DNA of 64,000 bases from Streptomyces sp. NK08204 (GCF_020400585.1 NZ_JAINVF010000010.1:1-64000), one strand, 5' to 3'; positions 1-9,090 are shown, counted from the stretch's first letter. Numbers and translations are program-made. Notes: generated by a model not told the origin, from the sequence alone.

Positions 1-10
1 AAATTTTGGG

Positions 11-42
11 AAAGCCCCCGCATCTTCGGATGCGGGGGCTTT
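11..42. terminator. Hairpin terminator of an upstream gene
   Basis: A perfect 14-bp stem (11-24 with 29-42) closes a TTCG tetraloop, an especially stable RNA loop. It ends in a short T run and lies 29 bases before the first gene, so it most likely ends a transcript entering from the left. The A-rich start of the stem would let it work in either direction. Confidence 0.8.
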
Positions 43-70
43 CTGCGTTTAGGCACCTTACGCTCGTACC

Positions 71-715
71 ATGCGCTATGACCTCATCCTCTTCGACAAC
101 GACGGCGTCCTGGTCGACAGCGAGCCCATATCGAACCGGATTCTCGCTGCCTATCTGACCGAACTGGGGCACCCGACGTCGTACGAGGACTCCATCCGGG
201 ACTACATGGGCTCGGCAATGCACCGCATCCACGAACTGGTGGAAGAACGGACGGGGCAGCGGCTGCCCGACGAATTCGATGACGTCTTCCATGCGCGGGT
301 GTTCGCCGCGTTCGAGCGGGAACTGCAGGCCGTGGCCGGCGTCGACGGCGTGCTGGAAAAGCTGGCCGCCAGCGGGGTGCCGTACTGCGTGGCCTCTTCC
401 GGCAGCCACGAACGGATCCGGGTGGGGCATCGGACGACCGGACTCGACCGGTGGTTCGAGGAAGGGCGGATCTTCAGTTCACAGGACGTGGGGCGGGGGA
501 AGCCCGCGCCGGATCTCTTCCTGTACGCGGCCGAGCGGATGGGGGTCCCGCCGCGGCGGTGCCTGGTCATCGAGGACTCCCCGCTGGGCGTCCAGGCCGC
601 CGCGGCCGCCGGAATGGACGTGTACGGGTTCACCGCGATGACGCCGGCCGAGCGCCTCGCCGGGGCCGACCAACTGTTCACCACCATGGGGGAGTTGGCT
701 GACCTGCTGATATGA
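71..715 (+). CDS. HAD-family hydrolase (phosphoglycolate phosphatase-like)
   Basis: A 214-residue haloacid-dehalogenase phosphatase, usual length for the beta-phosphoglucomutase/Gph-like branch. Motif I is DNDGVLVD near residue 9, with the nucleophile and acid/base Asp. Motif II is the CVASSGS stretch near residue 106. The motif III Lys is in GRGKPAPDLF near residue 142, and motif IV is VIEDSPLGVQAA near residue 166. A helical cap sits between motifs I and II. It should dephosphorylate a small phosphorylated metabolite in the cytosol; the substrate cannot be read from sequence. It stands alone on the + strand, after a strong terminator. Confidence 0.9.
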   Translation: MRYDLILFDNDGVLVDSEPISNRILAAYLTELGHPTSYEDSIRDYMGSAMHRIHELVEERTGQRLPDEFDDVFHARVFAAFERELQAVAGVDGVLEKLAASGVPYCVASSGSHERIRVGHRTTGLDRWFEEGRIFSSQDVGRGKPAPDLFLYAAERMGVPPRRCLVIEDSPLGVQAAAAAGMDVYGFTAMTPAERLAGADQLFTTMGELADLLI

Positions 716-807
716 CCCGGGGCTGCGGTCGGGGCTGACGATTGTCATGCCGACCTCCGGACGATCGTTTCTACTGGCGGACCCCTCCCGGCCGGGAAGC
801 TGGGGAC

Positions 808-1542
808 ATGACGAAGAAGACGGGGAACCAGGGCCGCAGCACCGACCAGCAGCAGAACCCGAGCGTGCTCGACAACTTCAAGCCGCTGATCGTGGACGTG
901 GCGGTGCCGCTCGGCTCGTACTACCTGTTCAAGGACGCCTTCGGGGCGAGCACCTTCGCGGCGCTCGCCTGGAGCAGCGTGGTGCCGGCCGCTCGCACGG
1001 CGTGGGGCCTGGTCAAGGAGCGCAGGACCAACGCCCTGGCCAGTCTCACCCTGGTCGTGAACGTCGTCTCGCTGCTGCTGAGCTTCGTCTCCGGGGACCC
1101 CCGGCTGATGCTGGCCAAGGACGGCGCGGTCAGCAGCACGGTCGCCATCGGGATCCTGGTCTCGGTCGCGCTCGGCAAGCCCATGATGACCGCCGGCATG
1201 AAGCCCTTCCTCGTCAAGGGCGATGCGGCCAAGGGCGCCGCCTGGGAGCGGCTGATGTCCGGGTCGGCGGCCGGATCCGCGGCCTTCCGGCGCAAGGAGA
1301 AGCAGTTCTCGGTGGTCTGGGGGCTGGCCCTGTTCGCCGAGTGCGTGGCGCGGGTCGTCGCCGCGTACACCGTCCCCGTCGACACGATGGTGTGGCTCGG
1401 CACGGTCATTCTGATCGGCACGATGGTGGTCGCCTTCGTGGTCAGCGGCGGGCTGGCCGTCGAGCCGATGGAGCGGATGCTCGCCGCCGAGGCGGAGGCC
1501 GGCACGGCCGGCGCACCCGGCCCCATGGCCGTCGCCGCCTGA
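808..1542 (+). CDS. VC0807-like integral membrane protein
   Basis: A 244-residue membrane protein with about six hydrophobic segments, two of them in the region of residues 30-85 and two near the C-terminus. It resembles actinobacterial proteins annotated as VC0807 family, whose function is unknown. I start at ATG 808 (MTKKTGNQ) rather than at the longer in-frame reading from 742, because the upstream residues are unlike protein and the polar QQQ-rich N-terminus is typical. The C-terminus is Ala-rich and probably disordered. Neighbours give no functional clue. Confidence 0.75.
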   Translation: MTKKTGNQGRSTDQQQNPSVLDNFKPLIVDVAVPLGSYYLFKDAFGASTFAALAWSSVVPAARTAWGLVKERRTNALASLTLVVNVVSLLLSFVSGDPRLMLAKDGAVSSTVAIGILVSVALGKPMMTAGMKPFLVKGDAAKGAAWERLMSGSAAGSAAFRRKEKQFSVVWGLALFAECVARVVAAYTVPVDTMVWLGTVILIGTMVVAFVVSGGLAVEPMERMLAAEAEAGTAGAPGPMAVAA

Positions 1543-1633
1543 GCCGATCGACCTGGTGGGCGAGTGAAGCTGAGGGAAATTCATCTTTGGCCGGATCTAC
1601 CCAGGGGTAGCCAGGGGCCCTACGCTCGCCGCC

Positions 1634-2851
1634 ATGACTGATGTGCTGCGGCGCGGCAGGGCCTCCCTGGCGTTCGGTTTCTTCGCCCAGGGCGCCACCT
1701 TCGCCCTGCTGGTGACACGGATCCCGGCCATCCAGGACCGGTACGGCATCTCCGACGCGCTGCTGCCCGTCTTCCTGGCGGCGGTACCGGTCCTCGCGGG
1801 GATCGGCAGCGTGACCACCGAGCAGCTGGTGAAGCGGGTCCGGCCCAGCCGGCTGCTGCGCTGGTCCCAGCCGCTGGTCCTGCTGGCACTGCTCGGCGTC
1901 GGGGCGGGCGGGCACGGGCAGATGGCCGAGGTGGCGGTGGCGCTGGGCGCGTTCGGGCTGGCTGTGGGGGCGCTGGACGCCTCCATGAACATGCTCGGGG
2001 TCAGTCTGCAGCGGGCGTACGGGCGCAGCATCATGCTCAGCTTCCACGCCGCGTACAGCCTGGGCGGGATCATGGGTGCCTCGCTCGCGTGGGTGGGGGC
2101 GCACTGGCATCTCGCGCTGTGGGTGTCGTACCTGCCGGTGGTGGCTGTGCTGCTGCCGGCGACGCTCGCCGGCAGCCGGTGGTACGTGGACGGGGAGCCC
2201 GGGCCCGCGGCGGCCGGCCAGGACGGGGGCGGGGAGGTCGTCTTCAGGCTGTTGCTGCCGCTGTGCCTGGTGATGACCTTCGCCTACATCGGGGACTCGA
2301 CCGTCTCCAACTGGAGCGCGAAGTACCTGCAGGACGTGCTGGGGAGTTCCGAGCAGCTGGCGACCGTGCCGTACAACGTGTACATGGTGACCACGCTGGT
2401 GGGGCGGACCGTCGGGGACTTCGGGGTGCGGCGGTTCGGGGCCGTCGCCGTCGTACGGCTCGGAGCGCTCGTGGCAGCCGGAGGGTTCGCGGTGGTGGCC
2501 GCGGCGCCGGGCGCCTGGGTGGGCATGCTGGGGTTCACCCTGCTGGGTCTTGGGCTGTGCGTACTCGTGCCGCAGACGTTCGCGGCGGCCGGGCGGCTGT
2601 TGCCGGGTGCCTCCGATGCCGCGGTGGCGCGGCTCAACATCTTCAACTACGTCGGATTCCTGGTCGGTTCGCCGCTGGTGGGGGCGCTCGGGGACTCCTG
2701 GAGCTACCGCGGGGCCATGCTGGTGCCGATGGTGTTGGTACTGGTGACGCTGGTGTACGCCAGGTCGTTCGCGACCGAACCGGACCGATACGGTGGCGGG
2801 CATGAGCGGCGGCGCACGGCTGATGTGGGACGAGGCAGTAACGGGCTATGA
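1634..2851 (+). CDS. MFS transporter
   Basis: A 405-residue major facilitator superfamily protein with twelve predicted membrane spans, including the repeated Gly/Ala-rich helices of MFS and a conserved FHAAYSLGG segment seen in the YfhI/fucose-permease-like branch of drug and sugar MFS. It should move a small molecule across the plasma membrane by proton coupling; the substrate is unknown. The 3' end overlaps the following acuC start by 50 bases in another frame, so the two are probably co-transcribed. The basic cytoplasmic tail (RRRTADVGRG) is encoded by this overlap. Confidence 0.85.
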   Translation: MTDVLRRGRASLAFGFFAQGATFALLVTRIPAIQDRYGISDALLPVFLAAVPVLAGIGSVTTEQLVKRVRPSRLLRWSQPLVLLALLGVGAGGHGQMAEVAVALGAFGLAVGALDASMNMLGVSLQRAYGRSIMLSFHAAYSLGGIMGASLAWVGAHWHLALWVSYLPVVAVLLPATLAGSRWYVDGEPGPAAAGQDGGGEVVFRLLLPLCLVMTFAYIGDSTVSNWSAKYLQDVLGSSEQLATVPYNVYMVTTLVGRTVGDFGVRRFGAVAVVRLGALVAAGGFAVVAAAPGAWVGMLGFTLLGLGLCVLVPQTFAAAGRLLPGASDAAVARLNIFNYVGFLVGSPLVGALGDSWSYRGAMLVPMVLVLVTLVYARSFATEPDRYGGGHERRRTADVGRGSNGL

Positions 2852-3974
2852 CTTCGGTCCGGGCCATCCGATGGATCCGGTCCGCCTGGAGCTGACCCGG
2901 AAACTGGTGGGGGCTTTCGGGCTCGACCGGCACATGGAGGTCGTCGCGGCGAAACCCGCCGGGGAGTCGACGCTGCGGCTGGTCCACCGGGAGGACTACA
3001 TCGAGGCCGTGAAGGCCGCGTCGGCGGATCCGGCGGGGGCCGACGGGTCGTACGGGCTCGGTACGACGGACGATCCCGCGTTCGCCGGAATGCACGAGGT
3101 GTCCGCGCTGATCGCGGGGCAGTCGGTGGGGGCCGCCGAGGCGGTGTGGCAGGGGGACGTCGCGCACGCCGTGAACTTCGCGGGCGGGCTGCACCATGCG
3201 ATGCCGGGTGGTGCCTCGGGGTTCTGCATCTACAACGACGCCGCGCTGGCCATCGCGCGGATGCTGGAGCTGGGGGCCGAGCGGGTCGCCTACGTGGACG
3301 TCGACGTGCACCACGGGGACGGGGTGCAGGCCGCGTTCTGGGAGGATCCGAGGGTGCTGACGATCTCGCTGCACGAGCACCCCCGTACGTTGTTCCCGCA
3401 GACCGGGTGGCCGCAGGAGACCGGTGCCGGGGCCGGGGAGGGGGCCGCGGTGAACGTCGCGCTGCCGGCGGGGACCGCGGACGCGGGGTGGCTGCGGGCG
3501 TTCCACGCGGTGGTGCCGGAGCTGCTCGCCGAGTTCCGGCCGCAGGTGCTGGTCTCGCAGCACGGCTGCGACACGCACTTCGAGGATCCGCTGGCGCATC
3601 TCGCCGTCTCGCTGGACGCGCAGCGGGCGGTGCAGGTGGCGTGTCACGAGCTGGCGCACGAGTACGCCGACGGCAAGTGGGTCGCCCTGGGCGGCGGCGG
3701 GTACGCGGTGGTGGATGTGGTGCCGCGGTCCTGGACGCATCTGGTGGGGATCGCGGCGGGGCGGGAGGTCGCGCCCGAGACGGTGATTCCCGAGGGATGG
3801 CGGCATGAAGTCTTCGCCCGCACACGCCAGTTGGGGCCGCAGCGGATGACCGATGGGCGGTGGCCGGTGTCGTGCGCCTCATGGGAGTCGGGGTACGACC
3901 CCGCTGACCGGCTCGACCAGGCGGTGCTGGCGACACGGCGGGCCGCGTTTCCGTTGCGGGGGCTGATGCCGTGA
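2802..3974 (+). CDS. acuC: Acetoin utilization protein AcuC (class I HDAC fold)
   Basis: A 390-residue member of the arginase/deacetylase superfamily. Class I HDAC signatures are present: GGLHHAMPGGASGFC near residue 126, the metal-binding YVDVDVHHGDGVQ near residue 165, SQHGCDTHFEDPLAHL near residue 249, and a GGGGY motif near residue 301. In Bacillus, AcuC deacetylates lysine on acetyl-CoA synthetase, so a protein deacetylase role in acetate/acetoin metabolism is likely. ATG 2802 is chosen because MSGGARLMWDEAVTGYDFG aligns with the usual family N-terminus. It overlaps the end of the MFS gene. Confidence 0.9.
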   Translation: MSGGARLMWDEAVTGYDFGPGHPMDPVRLELTRKLVGAFGLDRHMEVVAAKPAGESTLRLVHREDYIEAVKAASADPAGADGSYGLGTTDDPAFAGMHEVSALIAGQSVGAAEAVWQGDVAHAVNFAGGLHHAMPGGASGFCIYNDAALAIARMLELGAERVAYVDVDVHHGDGVQAAFWEDPRVLTISLHEHPRTLFPQTGWPQETGAGAGEGAAVNVALPAGTADAGWLRAFHAVVPELLAEFRPQVLVSQHGCDTHFEDPLAHLAVSLDAQRAVQVACHELAHEYADGKWVALGGGGYAVVDVVPRSWTHLVGIAAGREVAPETVIPEGWRHEVFARTRQLGPQRMTDGRWPVSCASWESGYDPADRLDQAVLATRRAAFPLRGLMP

Positions 3975-4052
3975 GGGGGTTCATTACGCCAACCGTGCGG
4001 TGTTCCCCCGTTTCCGCGGCTGCCCGGGAGACCATCCGCCACCATCGCTAGC

Positions 4053-4868
4053 GTGGTGGGCGTGGGCGTACTTCGGGCGCATCTGTTGGCTGCCCGGCTG
4101 GCCGGGGTGGTCGGGACCTCGCGGGAGGTGAGTCTTCGGAGTTATCGGCTGTTCGCGGCCGGTGACCCGCGGGCGTTGATCGGAATTGATCCGGAGTGCG
4201 CGTGGGGGCAGCGGGAACTGCTCGCCCTGATGGCCGAGAGATGCGGGGTTTCCGGTGATCCTCGGCATACTTCCGGGCCGGATGTGATCGATCCCGAGCT
4301 GACCCTGGCCGCGCTGGACGCCTTCGCGGAGCGGATCGGGTCGGTGGCCCGGCGGGGGGCGCCGGTGTTGTTCGGGACCGGGCATCCGCACCGGCTGCTC
4401 GGGTTCTACGCAGGTTTGGCGGACGCGTTGTCGGCGGCGGGGTGTGAGGTCCTCACCCCCGCGCAGGGTCGCTGTGTCGACATATTGACCCGGTTCGGTC
4501 TACGTACGTGCCGCCTCGACTACGTAAGAGGTGTCGCTGTGGTGCGAGAACTCGACAGCGAGCGCCCCGGTTGTGAGCCGGGTCTGCACAGTCATTCGCC
4601 GCTGCCGGTTCGGGTGGCGCTGGGGGTCGCGGCCGAGAGCGGCGGGCCGCTGCCCGAGCTGGTCGTGGGGGACCACGGCTGGGTCTGTGGCGCAGGTCAG
4701 CTGGGGTTCGAGGCCATCGGGCTGGCGGACACGGACGATCCCGCGCTCTTCGTCGGGGAGGCGGAGGGGGTCGTGTCCGTCGTCGTTCCGCTTGATGACG
4801 GCGTGCGCTCGGACCACTACCATCCGCTCACGCGCTACGTTCTCGAACGAGCGTGTCTGTCACAGTAG
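4053..4868 (+). CDS. Conserved actinobacterial putative phosphatase
   Basis: A 271-residue cytosolic protein of the type annotated as phosphatase in Streptomyces genomes. Visible conserved stretches are VLFGTGHPHRLLGFY near residue 107, VGDHGWVCGAGQLG near residue 207 and VVPLDDGVRSDHYHPLTRY near residue 246. I cannot assign a catalytic motif with certainty, so the name is only a family convention. Start is GTG 4053; GTG 4056 and GTG 4062 are in frame and equally possible. In S. coelicolor, as I recall, the same gene lies between acuC and the small DNA-binding protein gene, as here. Confidence 0.7.
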   Translation: MVGVGVLRAHLLAARLAGVVGTSREVSLRSYRLFAAGDPRALIGIDPECAWGQRELLALMAERCGVSGDPRHTSGPDVIDPELTLAALDAFAERIGSVARRGAPVLFGTGHPHRLLGFYAGLADALSAAGCEVLTPAQGRCVDILTRFGLRTCRLDYVRGVAVVRELDSERPGCEPGLHSHSPLPVRVALGVAAESGGPLPELVVGDHGWVCGAGQLGFEAIGLADTDDPALFVGEAEGVVSVVVPLDDGVRSDHYHPLTRYVLERACLSQ

Positions 4869-4997
4869 GCCGCCGATGGGTGCACCTCTTCCCCACTCGC
4901 ATCACCCGCCCCTAGTCTGGGCAGTGAGCACGCAGCGACGAAGAGTCACCGGAAGGGGAAGCCGGTGGCCGTCGCGTGCGGAAGGTTCAGGTGTGTC

Positions 4998-5210
4998 ATG
5001 GCTGCAGCTGGCGAGAGGCCTCTGAACGAGGTTCAGTTCCTTACCGTGGCGGAGGTCGCCTCGGTGATGCGAGTGTCGAAGATGACCGTGTACCGGCTGG
5101 TGCACAGCGGTCATCTGCCCGCGATCCGGGTGGGACGGTCTTTCCGTGTCCCGGAGCAGGCGGTTCACGAGTACCTGCGCGAGAGCTATGTGGGGGTGGA
5201 AACGGCCTGA
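4998..5210 (+). CDS. Small excisionase/MerR-type helix-turn-helix protein
   Basis: A 70-residue DNA-binding protein. Most of its length is one winged-helix excisionase-type domain: LTVAEVASVMRVSKMTVYRL is the helix-turn-helix, followed by the VHSGHLPAIRVGRSFRVPE wing. This is the BldC-like/excisionase family common in Streptomyces, where such small proteins act as global regulators. ATG 4998 is chosen because the longer in-frame reading from 4965 adds residues absent from the family. It immediately precedes the bS22 gene and is about 5 kb from bldN, but no direct regulatory link can be seen. Confidence 0.85.
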   Translation: MAAAGERPLNEVQFLTVAEVASVMRVSKMTVYRLVHSGHLPAIRVGRSFRVPEQAVHEYLRESYVGVETA

Positions 5211-5344
5211 CGGCACATCCGGTGAACACCGGTACACCCCTCGATTACGACCTGGACGCTCGGGCGGGTAGGCTAGCCCCTCGTAGGTCGTGTGGGCCCA
5301 TGGCGCCCAAACAACCGAGTGATGAGAAGTGAGCGAGGGTAGTC

Positions 5345-5443
5345 GTGGGCTCTGTTATCAAGAAGCGGCGCAAGCGGATGGCCAAGAAGAAGCACCGCAA
5401 GCTGCTCAAGCGCACGCGCGTTCAGCGTCGTAACAAGAAGTAA
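5345..5443 (+). CDS. 32-aa ribosomal protein bS22 (AURKAIP1/COX24 type)
   Basis: A 32-residue, extremely basic peptide beginning MGSVIKKRRKRMAKKKHRK and ending RVQRRNKK, from GTG 5345 after a GAG-rich ribosome binding site. It matches the actinobacterial bS22 protein seen in mycobacterial 70S ribosomes, related to the mitochondrial AURKAIP1/COX24 domain. It would bind rRNA in the small subunit. It is easily missed because of its size. It is followed by a strong terminator, so it is probably a monocistronic, highly expressed gene. Confidence 0.92.
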   Translation: MGSVIKKRRKRMAKKKHRKLLKRTRVQRRNKK

Positions 5444-5470
5444 GCGGCGCCGTAGAGCGTGAAGCGTGTC

Positions 5471-5508
5471 CCTGTGGCCCCCCATCCGATGCGGTGGGGG
5501 GCCACAGG
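5471..5508. terminator. Terminator after bS22 gene
   Basis: A 14-bp perfect GC-rich stem (CCTGTGGCCCCCCA at 5471-5484 with 5495-5508) around a 10-base loop begins 27 bases after the bS22 stop codon. There is no long T tract, as is usual for Streptomyces terminators. Confidence 0.75.
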
Positions 5509-5622
5509 CATATTCCGATGGGGGAATTTCCGTCGCCTCGCGCATGAGGCGGTCATCACAGTGCAACACCGAACCGCTAGGTTGGCCGTACACGGGGTAA
5601 CGCGGGAAGGAAGGCGCTGATC

Positions 5623-6696
5623 TTGGGGAAGGTCGTGCTCGTCACCGGAGTGGCCCGTCAACTGGGCGGCCGTTTCGTCCGGCGGATCCAGCGGGACCCG
5701 GAGGTCGACCGGGTGATCGCCGTGGACGCGGTGCCCCCCGCGCATCACCTCGGCGGCGCCGACTTCGTCCAGACCGACATCCGGCAGCCCACGATCGCCC
5801 GGGTCCTGGCCGAGACGGGCGCCGACACGGTCGTCCACATGGACGTGACGGGCACCGCGCTGCGCGGCGGCAGCCGGGCCACGGTCAAGGAGACCAACGT
5901 CATCGGCACCATGCAGCTGCTCGGCGCCTGCCAGAAGTCGCCGACCGTGCGGCGGCTGGTGGTGAAGTCCAGTACGAACGTGTACGGGTCCGCGTCCCGG
6001 GACCCCGCCGTGTTCACCGAGACCACCCCTGCCAAGTCGCTGCCCAGCGGCGGGTTCGCGAAAGACGTCGTCGAGGTCGAGGGGTATGTGCGCGGCTTCG
6101 CCCGGCGGCGGCCCGACGTCGCCGTGTGCGTGTTGCGGTTCGCGAACATCCTCGGGCCGACCGCCGACACCCCGCTCGCCTCCTACTTCGCGCTGCCGGT
6201 GCTGCCGACGGTGTTCGGCTACGATCCGCGGCTGCAGTTCGTGCACGAGGACGACGTCATCGAGGTGCTGCGGATCGCCTCGCACGAGCCGCGCCGGTCC
6301 ACGCTGAACAGCGGCACCTTCAACATCGCCGGGGACGGGGTCCTGCTGCTCTCCCAGTGCTCCCGGCGTCTGGGCCGCCCCATCGTGCCGCTGCTGCTGC
6401 CCGCGGTCACCTGGGCCGGCTCGCTGGTGCGTACGCTGGGGATGACGGACTTCTCGCCGGAGCAGATCCGGCTGCTCACCCACGGGCGGGTGGTGGACAC
6501 CGGCCAGATGCGCGAGACGCTGGGCTTCACGCCCACGTACACGACGGCACAGACGTTCGCGGACTTCGTCCGTGGACAAGGCCCCGGGCTGCTGCCGCCG
6601 GAGGCCCTCGCGGGGGTCGTCGACCGGATCGCCGCGCTGTCCGCGAGGAGCGGCGGCCCCCTTTCGACGCACACCCCCTCGACGCACACCCTCTAG
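5623..6696 (+). CDS. NAD-dependent epimerase/dehydratase family protein
   Basis: A 357-residue extended short-chain dehydrogenase. The Rossmann nucleotide site is VLVTGVARQLGGRF at residues 5-18, followed by the acidic VDAVPP end of beta-2 and the family-typical SSTNVYG near residue 123. A canonical catalytic YxxxK is not obvious; the equivalent position reads FAKDVVEVEGY, so activity may differ from standard sugar epimerases. The start is TTG 5623 after AAGGAAGG, giving MGKVVLVTG. It is followed at 24 bases by an acyltransferase gene, likely one operon acting in envelope sugar or lipid metabolism (inference). Confidence 0.85.
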   Translation: MGKVVLVTGVARQLGGRFVRRIQRDPEVDRVIAVDAVPPAHHLGGADFVQTDIRQPTIARVLAETGADTVVHMDVTGTALRGGSRATVKETNVIGTMQLLGACQKSPTVRRLVVKSSTNVYGSASRDPAVFTETTPAKSLPSGGFAKDVVEVEGYVRGFARRRPDVAVCVLRFANILGPTADTPLASYFALPVLPTVFGYDPRLQFVHEDDVIEVLRIASHEPRRSTLNSGTFNIAGDGVLLLSQCSRRLGRPIVPLLLPAVTWAGSLVRTLGMTDFSPEQIRLLTHGRVVDTGQMRETLGFTPTYTTAQTFADFVRGQGPGLLPPEALAGVVDRIAALSARSGGPLSTHTPSTHTL

Positions 6697-6720
6697 CGCC
6701 AACCGAGGAGCGCAGCAACG

Positions 6721-7791
6721 ATGGCGGACGCCAAGGTCATTCCGTTCGACGACGACCGGTCCCGCGGGAGCGCCGCGCAGCGCCCGGCGCGGCGCCGGAA
6801 CACGGGCAGCCGGCGCAAGGGCGGCGAGCACGCGGGGGACGGCGAGGTCGCCGAGGTGCAGCCCCTGCCGGGGCGGCCCCGGACGCGGCAGGACGGGCCT
6901 GTGAGCCGCGAGGACGGGCAGGCGGGGCGGCCGGCCGGTGACGAGGGCGACGGGAGCCTGGAGCGGCGCATGGCGGCCGGGCTGGCCTTTCTGCGCCGCC
7001 GGCTGACCGGGGACTACGAGGTCGACGACTTCGGCTACGACGAGGAGCTGACCGACCAGGTCCTGATGTCGCTGCTGCGGCCGTTGTACGAGAAGTACTT
7101 CCGGGTCGAGGTGAAGGGCATCGAGAACATCCCGGCCGAAGGCGGGGCGCTGATCGTCGCCAACCACTCCGGGACCCTGCCGCTGGACGGCCTGATGATG
7201 CAGGTCGCCGTGCACGACCACCATCCGGCGGACCGGCATCTACGGCTCCTTGCGGCCGACCTGGTCTTCGTCCTGCCGGTGGTCAACGAACTCGCCCGCA
7301 AACTCGGCCACACCCTCGCCTGCACGGAGGACGCCGAACGGCTGCTGGGGCAGGGAGAGCTGGTCGGGGTGATGCCGGAAGGCTTCAAAGGGATCGGGAA
7401 GCCCTTCAGCGAGCGGTACAAGCTCCAGCGGTTCGGGCGGGGCGGTTTCGTCTCCACGGCCCTGCGCAAGAGGGCGCCGATCATTCCGTGCTCGATCGTC
7501 GGGGCCGAGGAGATCTACCCGATGATCGGCAACAGCAAGACGCTGGCGCGGGTGCTGGGCTTCCCGTACTTCCCGCTGACCCCCACCTTCCCGTGGCTGG
7601 GCCCGCTGGGGGCGATCCCGCTGCCCACGAAGTGGACCATCCAGTTCGGCGAGCCGATCCCGACGGACGGCTATCCGCCGGAGGCGGCCGAGGACCCGAT
7701 GCTGATGTTCAACCTGACCGACCAGGTACGGGAGCAGATCCAGCACACGCTGTACAAGTTGCTGGTGCAGCGGCGTTCGGTGTTCTTCTGA
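6721..7791 (+). CDS. Lysophospholipid acyltransferase family protein (PlsC-like)
   Basis: A 356-residue protein with a disordered, charged N-terminal 80 residues rich in Arg, Gly and Asp, then a PlsC-type acyltransferase domain. The catalytic block is ANHSGTLPLDG near residue 145, a variant of the HX4D motif, and the substrate block is GVMPEGFKGIGKPFS near residue 217. It should transfer an acyl chain to glycerophospholipid or a related lipid at the membrane face. It directly follows the epimerase and ends before a very strong bidirectional hairpin. Its N-terminal extension is unusual compared with PlsC. Confidence 0.88.
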   Translation: MADAKVIPFDDDRSRGSAAQRPARRRNTGSRRKGGEHAGDGEVAEVQPLPGRPRTRQDGPVSREDGQAGRPAGDEGDGSLERRMAAGLAFLRRRLTGDYEVDDFGYDEELTDQVLMSLLRPLYEKYFRVEVKGIENIPAEGGALIVANHSGTLPLDGLMMQVAVHDHHPADRHLRLLAADLVFVLPVVNELARKLGHTLACTEDAERLLGQGELVGVMPEGFKGIGKPFSERYKLQRFGRGGFVSTALRKRAPIIPCSIVGAEEIYPMIGNSKTLARVLGFPYFPLTPTFPWLGPLGAIPLPTKWTIQFGEPIPTDGYPPEAAEDPMLMFNLTDQVREQIQHTLYKLLVQRRSVFF

Positions 7792-7805
7792 GGGTTCTTC
7801 CGCGA

Positions 7806-7853
7806 CCACGGCCTTGGGCGCCCCCGCTCGGGTGGGGGCGCCCAAGGCCGTGG
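7806..7853. terminator. Bidirectional terminator between convergent genes
   Basis: A perfect 20-bp stem (7806-7825 with 7834-7853) with an 8-base loop fills the gap between the acyltransferase gene (+) and rsbN (-), whose stop codon is one base away. It should stop transcription from both sides. Confidence 0.88.
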
Positions 7854-7854
7854 C

Positions 7855-9090
7855 CTAGTTCGCGTCCTGGCCGTCGATGCCCAGGCCCGGGAGCAGGCCG
7901 GGCAGGAGCGGCGGGACGGTGATGTCCGGCTCGGTCGTCGGGGGGCTGCTGGTCGACGAGGTGGTGCCGCCGGTGCCGGTCTTCGGCGGTTCGAGCAGGC
8001 CGCCCGTGCTGCCCCCGATCAGGCCCTCGCCGCTGCTGCCGGTGGCCGACTCGCTCGGCTGGCCGGTGCTCGTGTGCTTGCCGGAGGAGGGGGCGTCGCC
8101 GCCGGAGGCCGGCGCGGTCGACCGGCCGGTGCCGGGAGAGCCGGTGGACGCCGGGCCGGAGTCCTGCCGCCCGCTGCCGCCGGTGCGGTCGGGTGGCTGG
8201 GGGAGCAGGGACTGCAGCGGGGCGACCTCTTCGTCTATGGCGTCGAAGACCGACGAGACCTGTTCTTTGACGTCACCGAGCTGCACGGGCAGCTTGTCGC
8301 TGAGCTGGCTCCAGGCGTCGCGGTGGGAGCGGGAGAACGCGGAGAGAGCCTGGATGGGGCCCAGGGAGTCGGGGTCGCGTTCGTAGGCCTCGTGCAGCAG
8401 GCGGTGTCCCTCGGTGACGTCGTGCCGCATCCCGGACAGGGTGCGGCGGATCTCGCCGATGGACTCGTGGTCGAGGTGGCCCGTCCGGCCGCGCTCCATC
8501 AGCCGGCGTGCCTCGCTCAGCCGTGTGGAGGCCTGGTCGAGGTAGGTCTGGCCGCGCTCGTCGTCGCCGTCGCTCAGGTAGTTGAGCTTGAAGTCCTCGA
8601 TGCCGCGTTTGAGGCCGTACAGAGAGTCGCCGGGCAGGGCGTCGGAGCTCGCGGCGGCGACCCCGCCGAAGGCCCCGGCGGCCACGCCGACGCTGAGTCC
8701 GCCGGCTGCGAGGCCCTTGGTCAGCCGGGAACGCGGCCGGAGTCTGCCGAGCGGCCTCGCCCGGTGCGCTCCCCTGCCCCGCCCGCGCTGTCCGGGCACC
8801 GATGCGTCCGCCTCTCCGCCCGCGGTGCCCTCCTGGAGCATGGCCTCCATCGCGGCCACCAGCTGGGCCCGCTGGACGACCTTGACCTCCGGGTCGAGCT
8901 GCGGCCTGGGCAGTGCGCCGAGTTCCGCCGCGAGGGCCAACAGCGCGCCCTGCTCGCTCTGTTCCCCGGCGGTCGGCGGTGATCCCGCCGGTGCTGCGGA
9001 CTGCTCGGCCGCCGGGTCCCGGTCGGACTGCTCCTCCAGGGCCTGGGCGAAGGCGTTCGCCCGCCGGTGCGCCGATACGTTCGCGATCAC
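7855..9090 (-). CDS. rsbN: Anti-sigma factor RsbN for sigma BldN (DUF5667)
   Basis: A 411-residue single-pass membrane protein. The N-terminal ~190 residues are cytosolic and should bind the sigma factor. A hydrophobic Gly/Ala segment (LAAGGLSVGVAAGAFGGVAA) spans the membrane. An extracytoplasmic DUF5667 domain follows, with SSDALPGDSLYGLKRGIEDF, then a long Ser/Thr/Gly/Pro-rich tail. Position next to bldN and domain order match RsbN, the known membrane anti-sigma factor of BldN in Streptomyces. GTG 9090 (MIANVSAHRRAN) is preferred over GTG 9099 because the AGGAGG at 9099-9104 sits 8 bases upstream of it and would overlap the longer start. Confidence 0.9.
   Translation of the reverse strand: MIANVSAHRRANAFAQALEEQSDRDPAAEQSAAPAGSPPTAGEQSEQGALLALAAELGALPRPQLDPEVKVVQRAQLVAAMEAMLQEGTAGGEADASVPGQRGRGRGAHRARPLGRLRPRSRLTKGLAAGGLSVGVAAGAFGGVAAASSDALPGDSLYGLKRGIEDFKLNYLSDGDDERGQTYLDQASTRLSEARRLMERGRTGHLDHESIGEIRRTLSGMRHDVTEGHRLLHEAYERDPDSLGPIQALSAFSRSHRDAWSQLSDKLPVQLGDVKEQVSSVFDAIDEEVAPLQSLLPQPPDRTGGSGRQDSGPASTGSPGTGRSTAPASGGDAPSSGKHTSTGQPSESATGSSGEGLIGGSTGGLLEPPKTGTGGTTSSTSSPPTTEPDITVPPLLPGLLPGLGIDGQDAN

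Noticed and set aside
745..1584. Long antisense reading frames opposite most genes (for example here and 1442-2803, 5422-7239)
   Set aside because: They are GC-rich shadows of real genes, rich in Arg, Gly, His and Pro, with no domains and no ribosome binding sites. The sense frames have clear family motifs.
4998..5210. Excisionase-like protein as sign of a mobile element
   Set aside because: There is no integrase or tRNA-associated repeat, and the gene sits in a conserved housekeeping context next to bS22.
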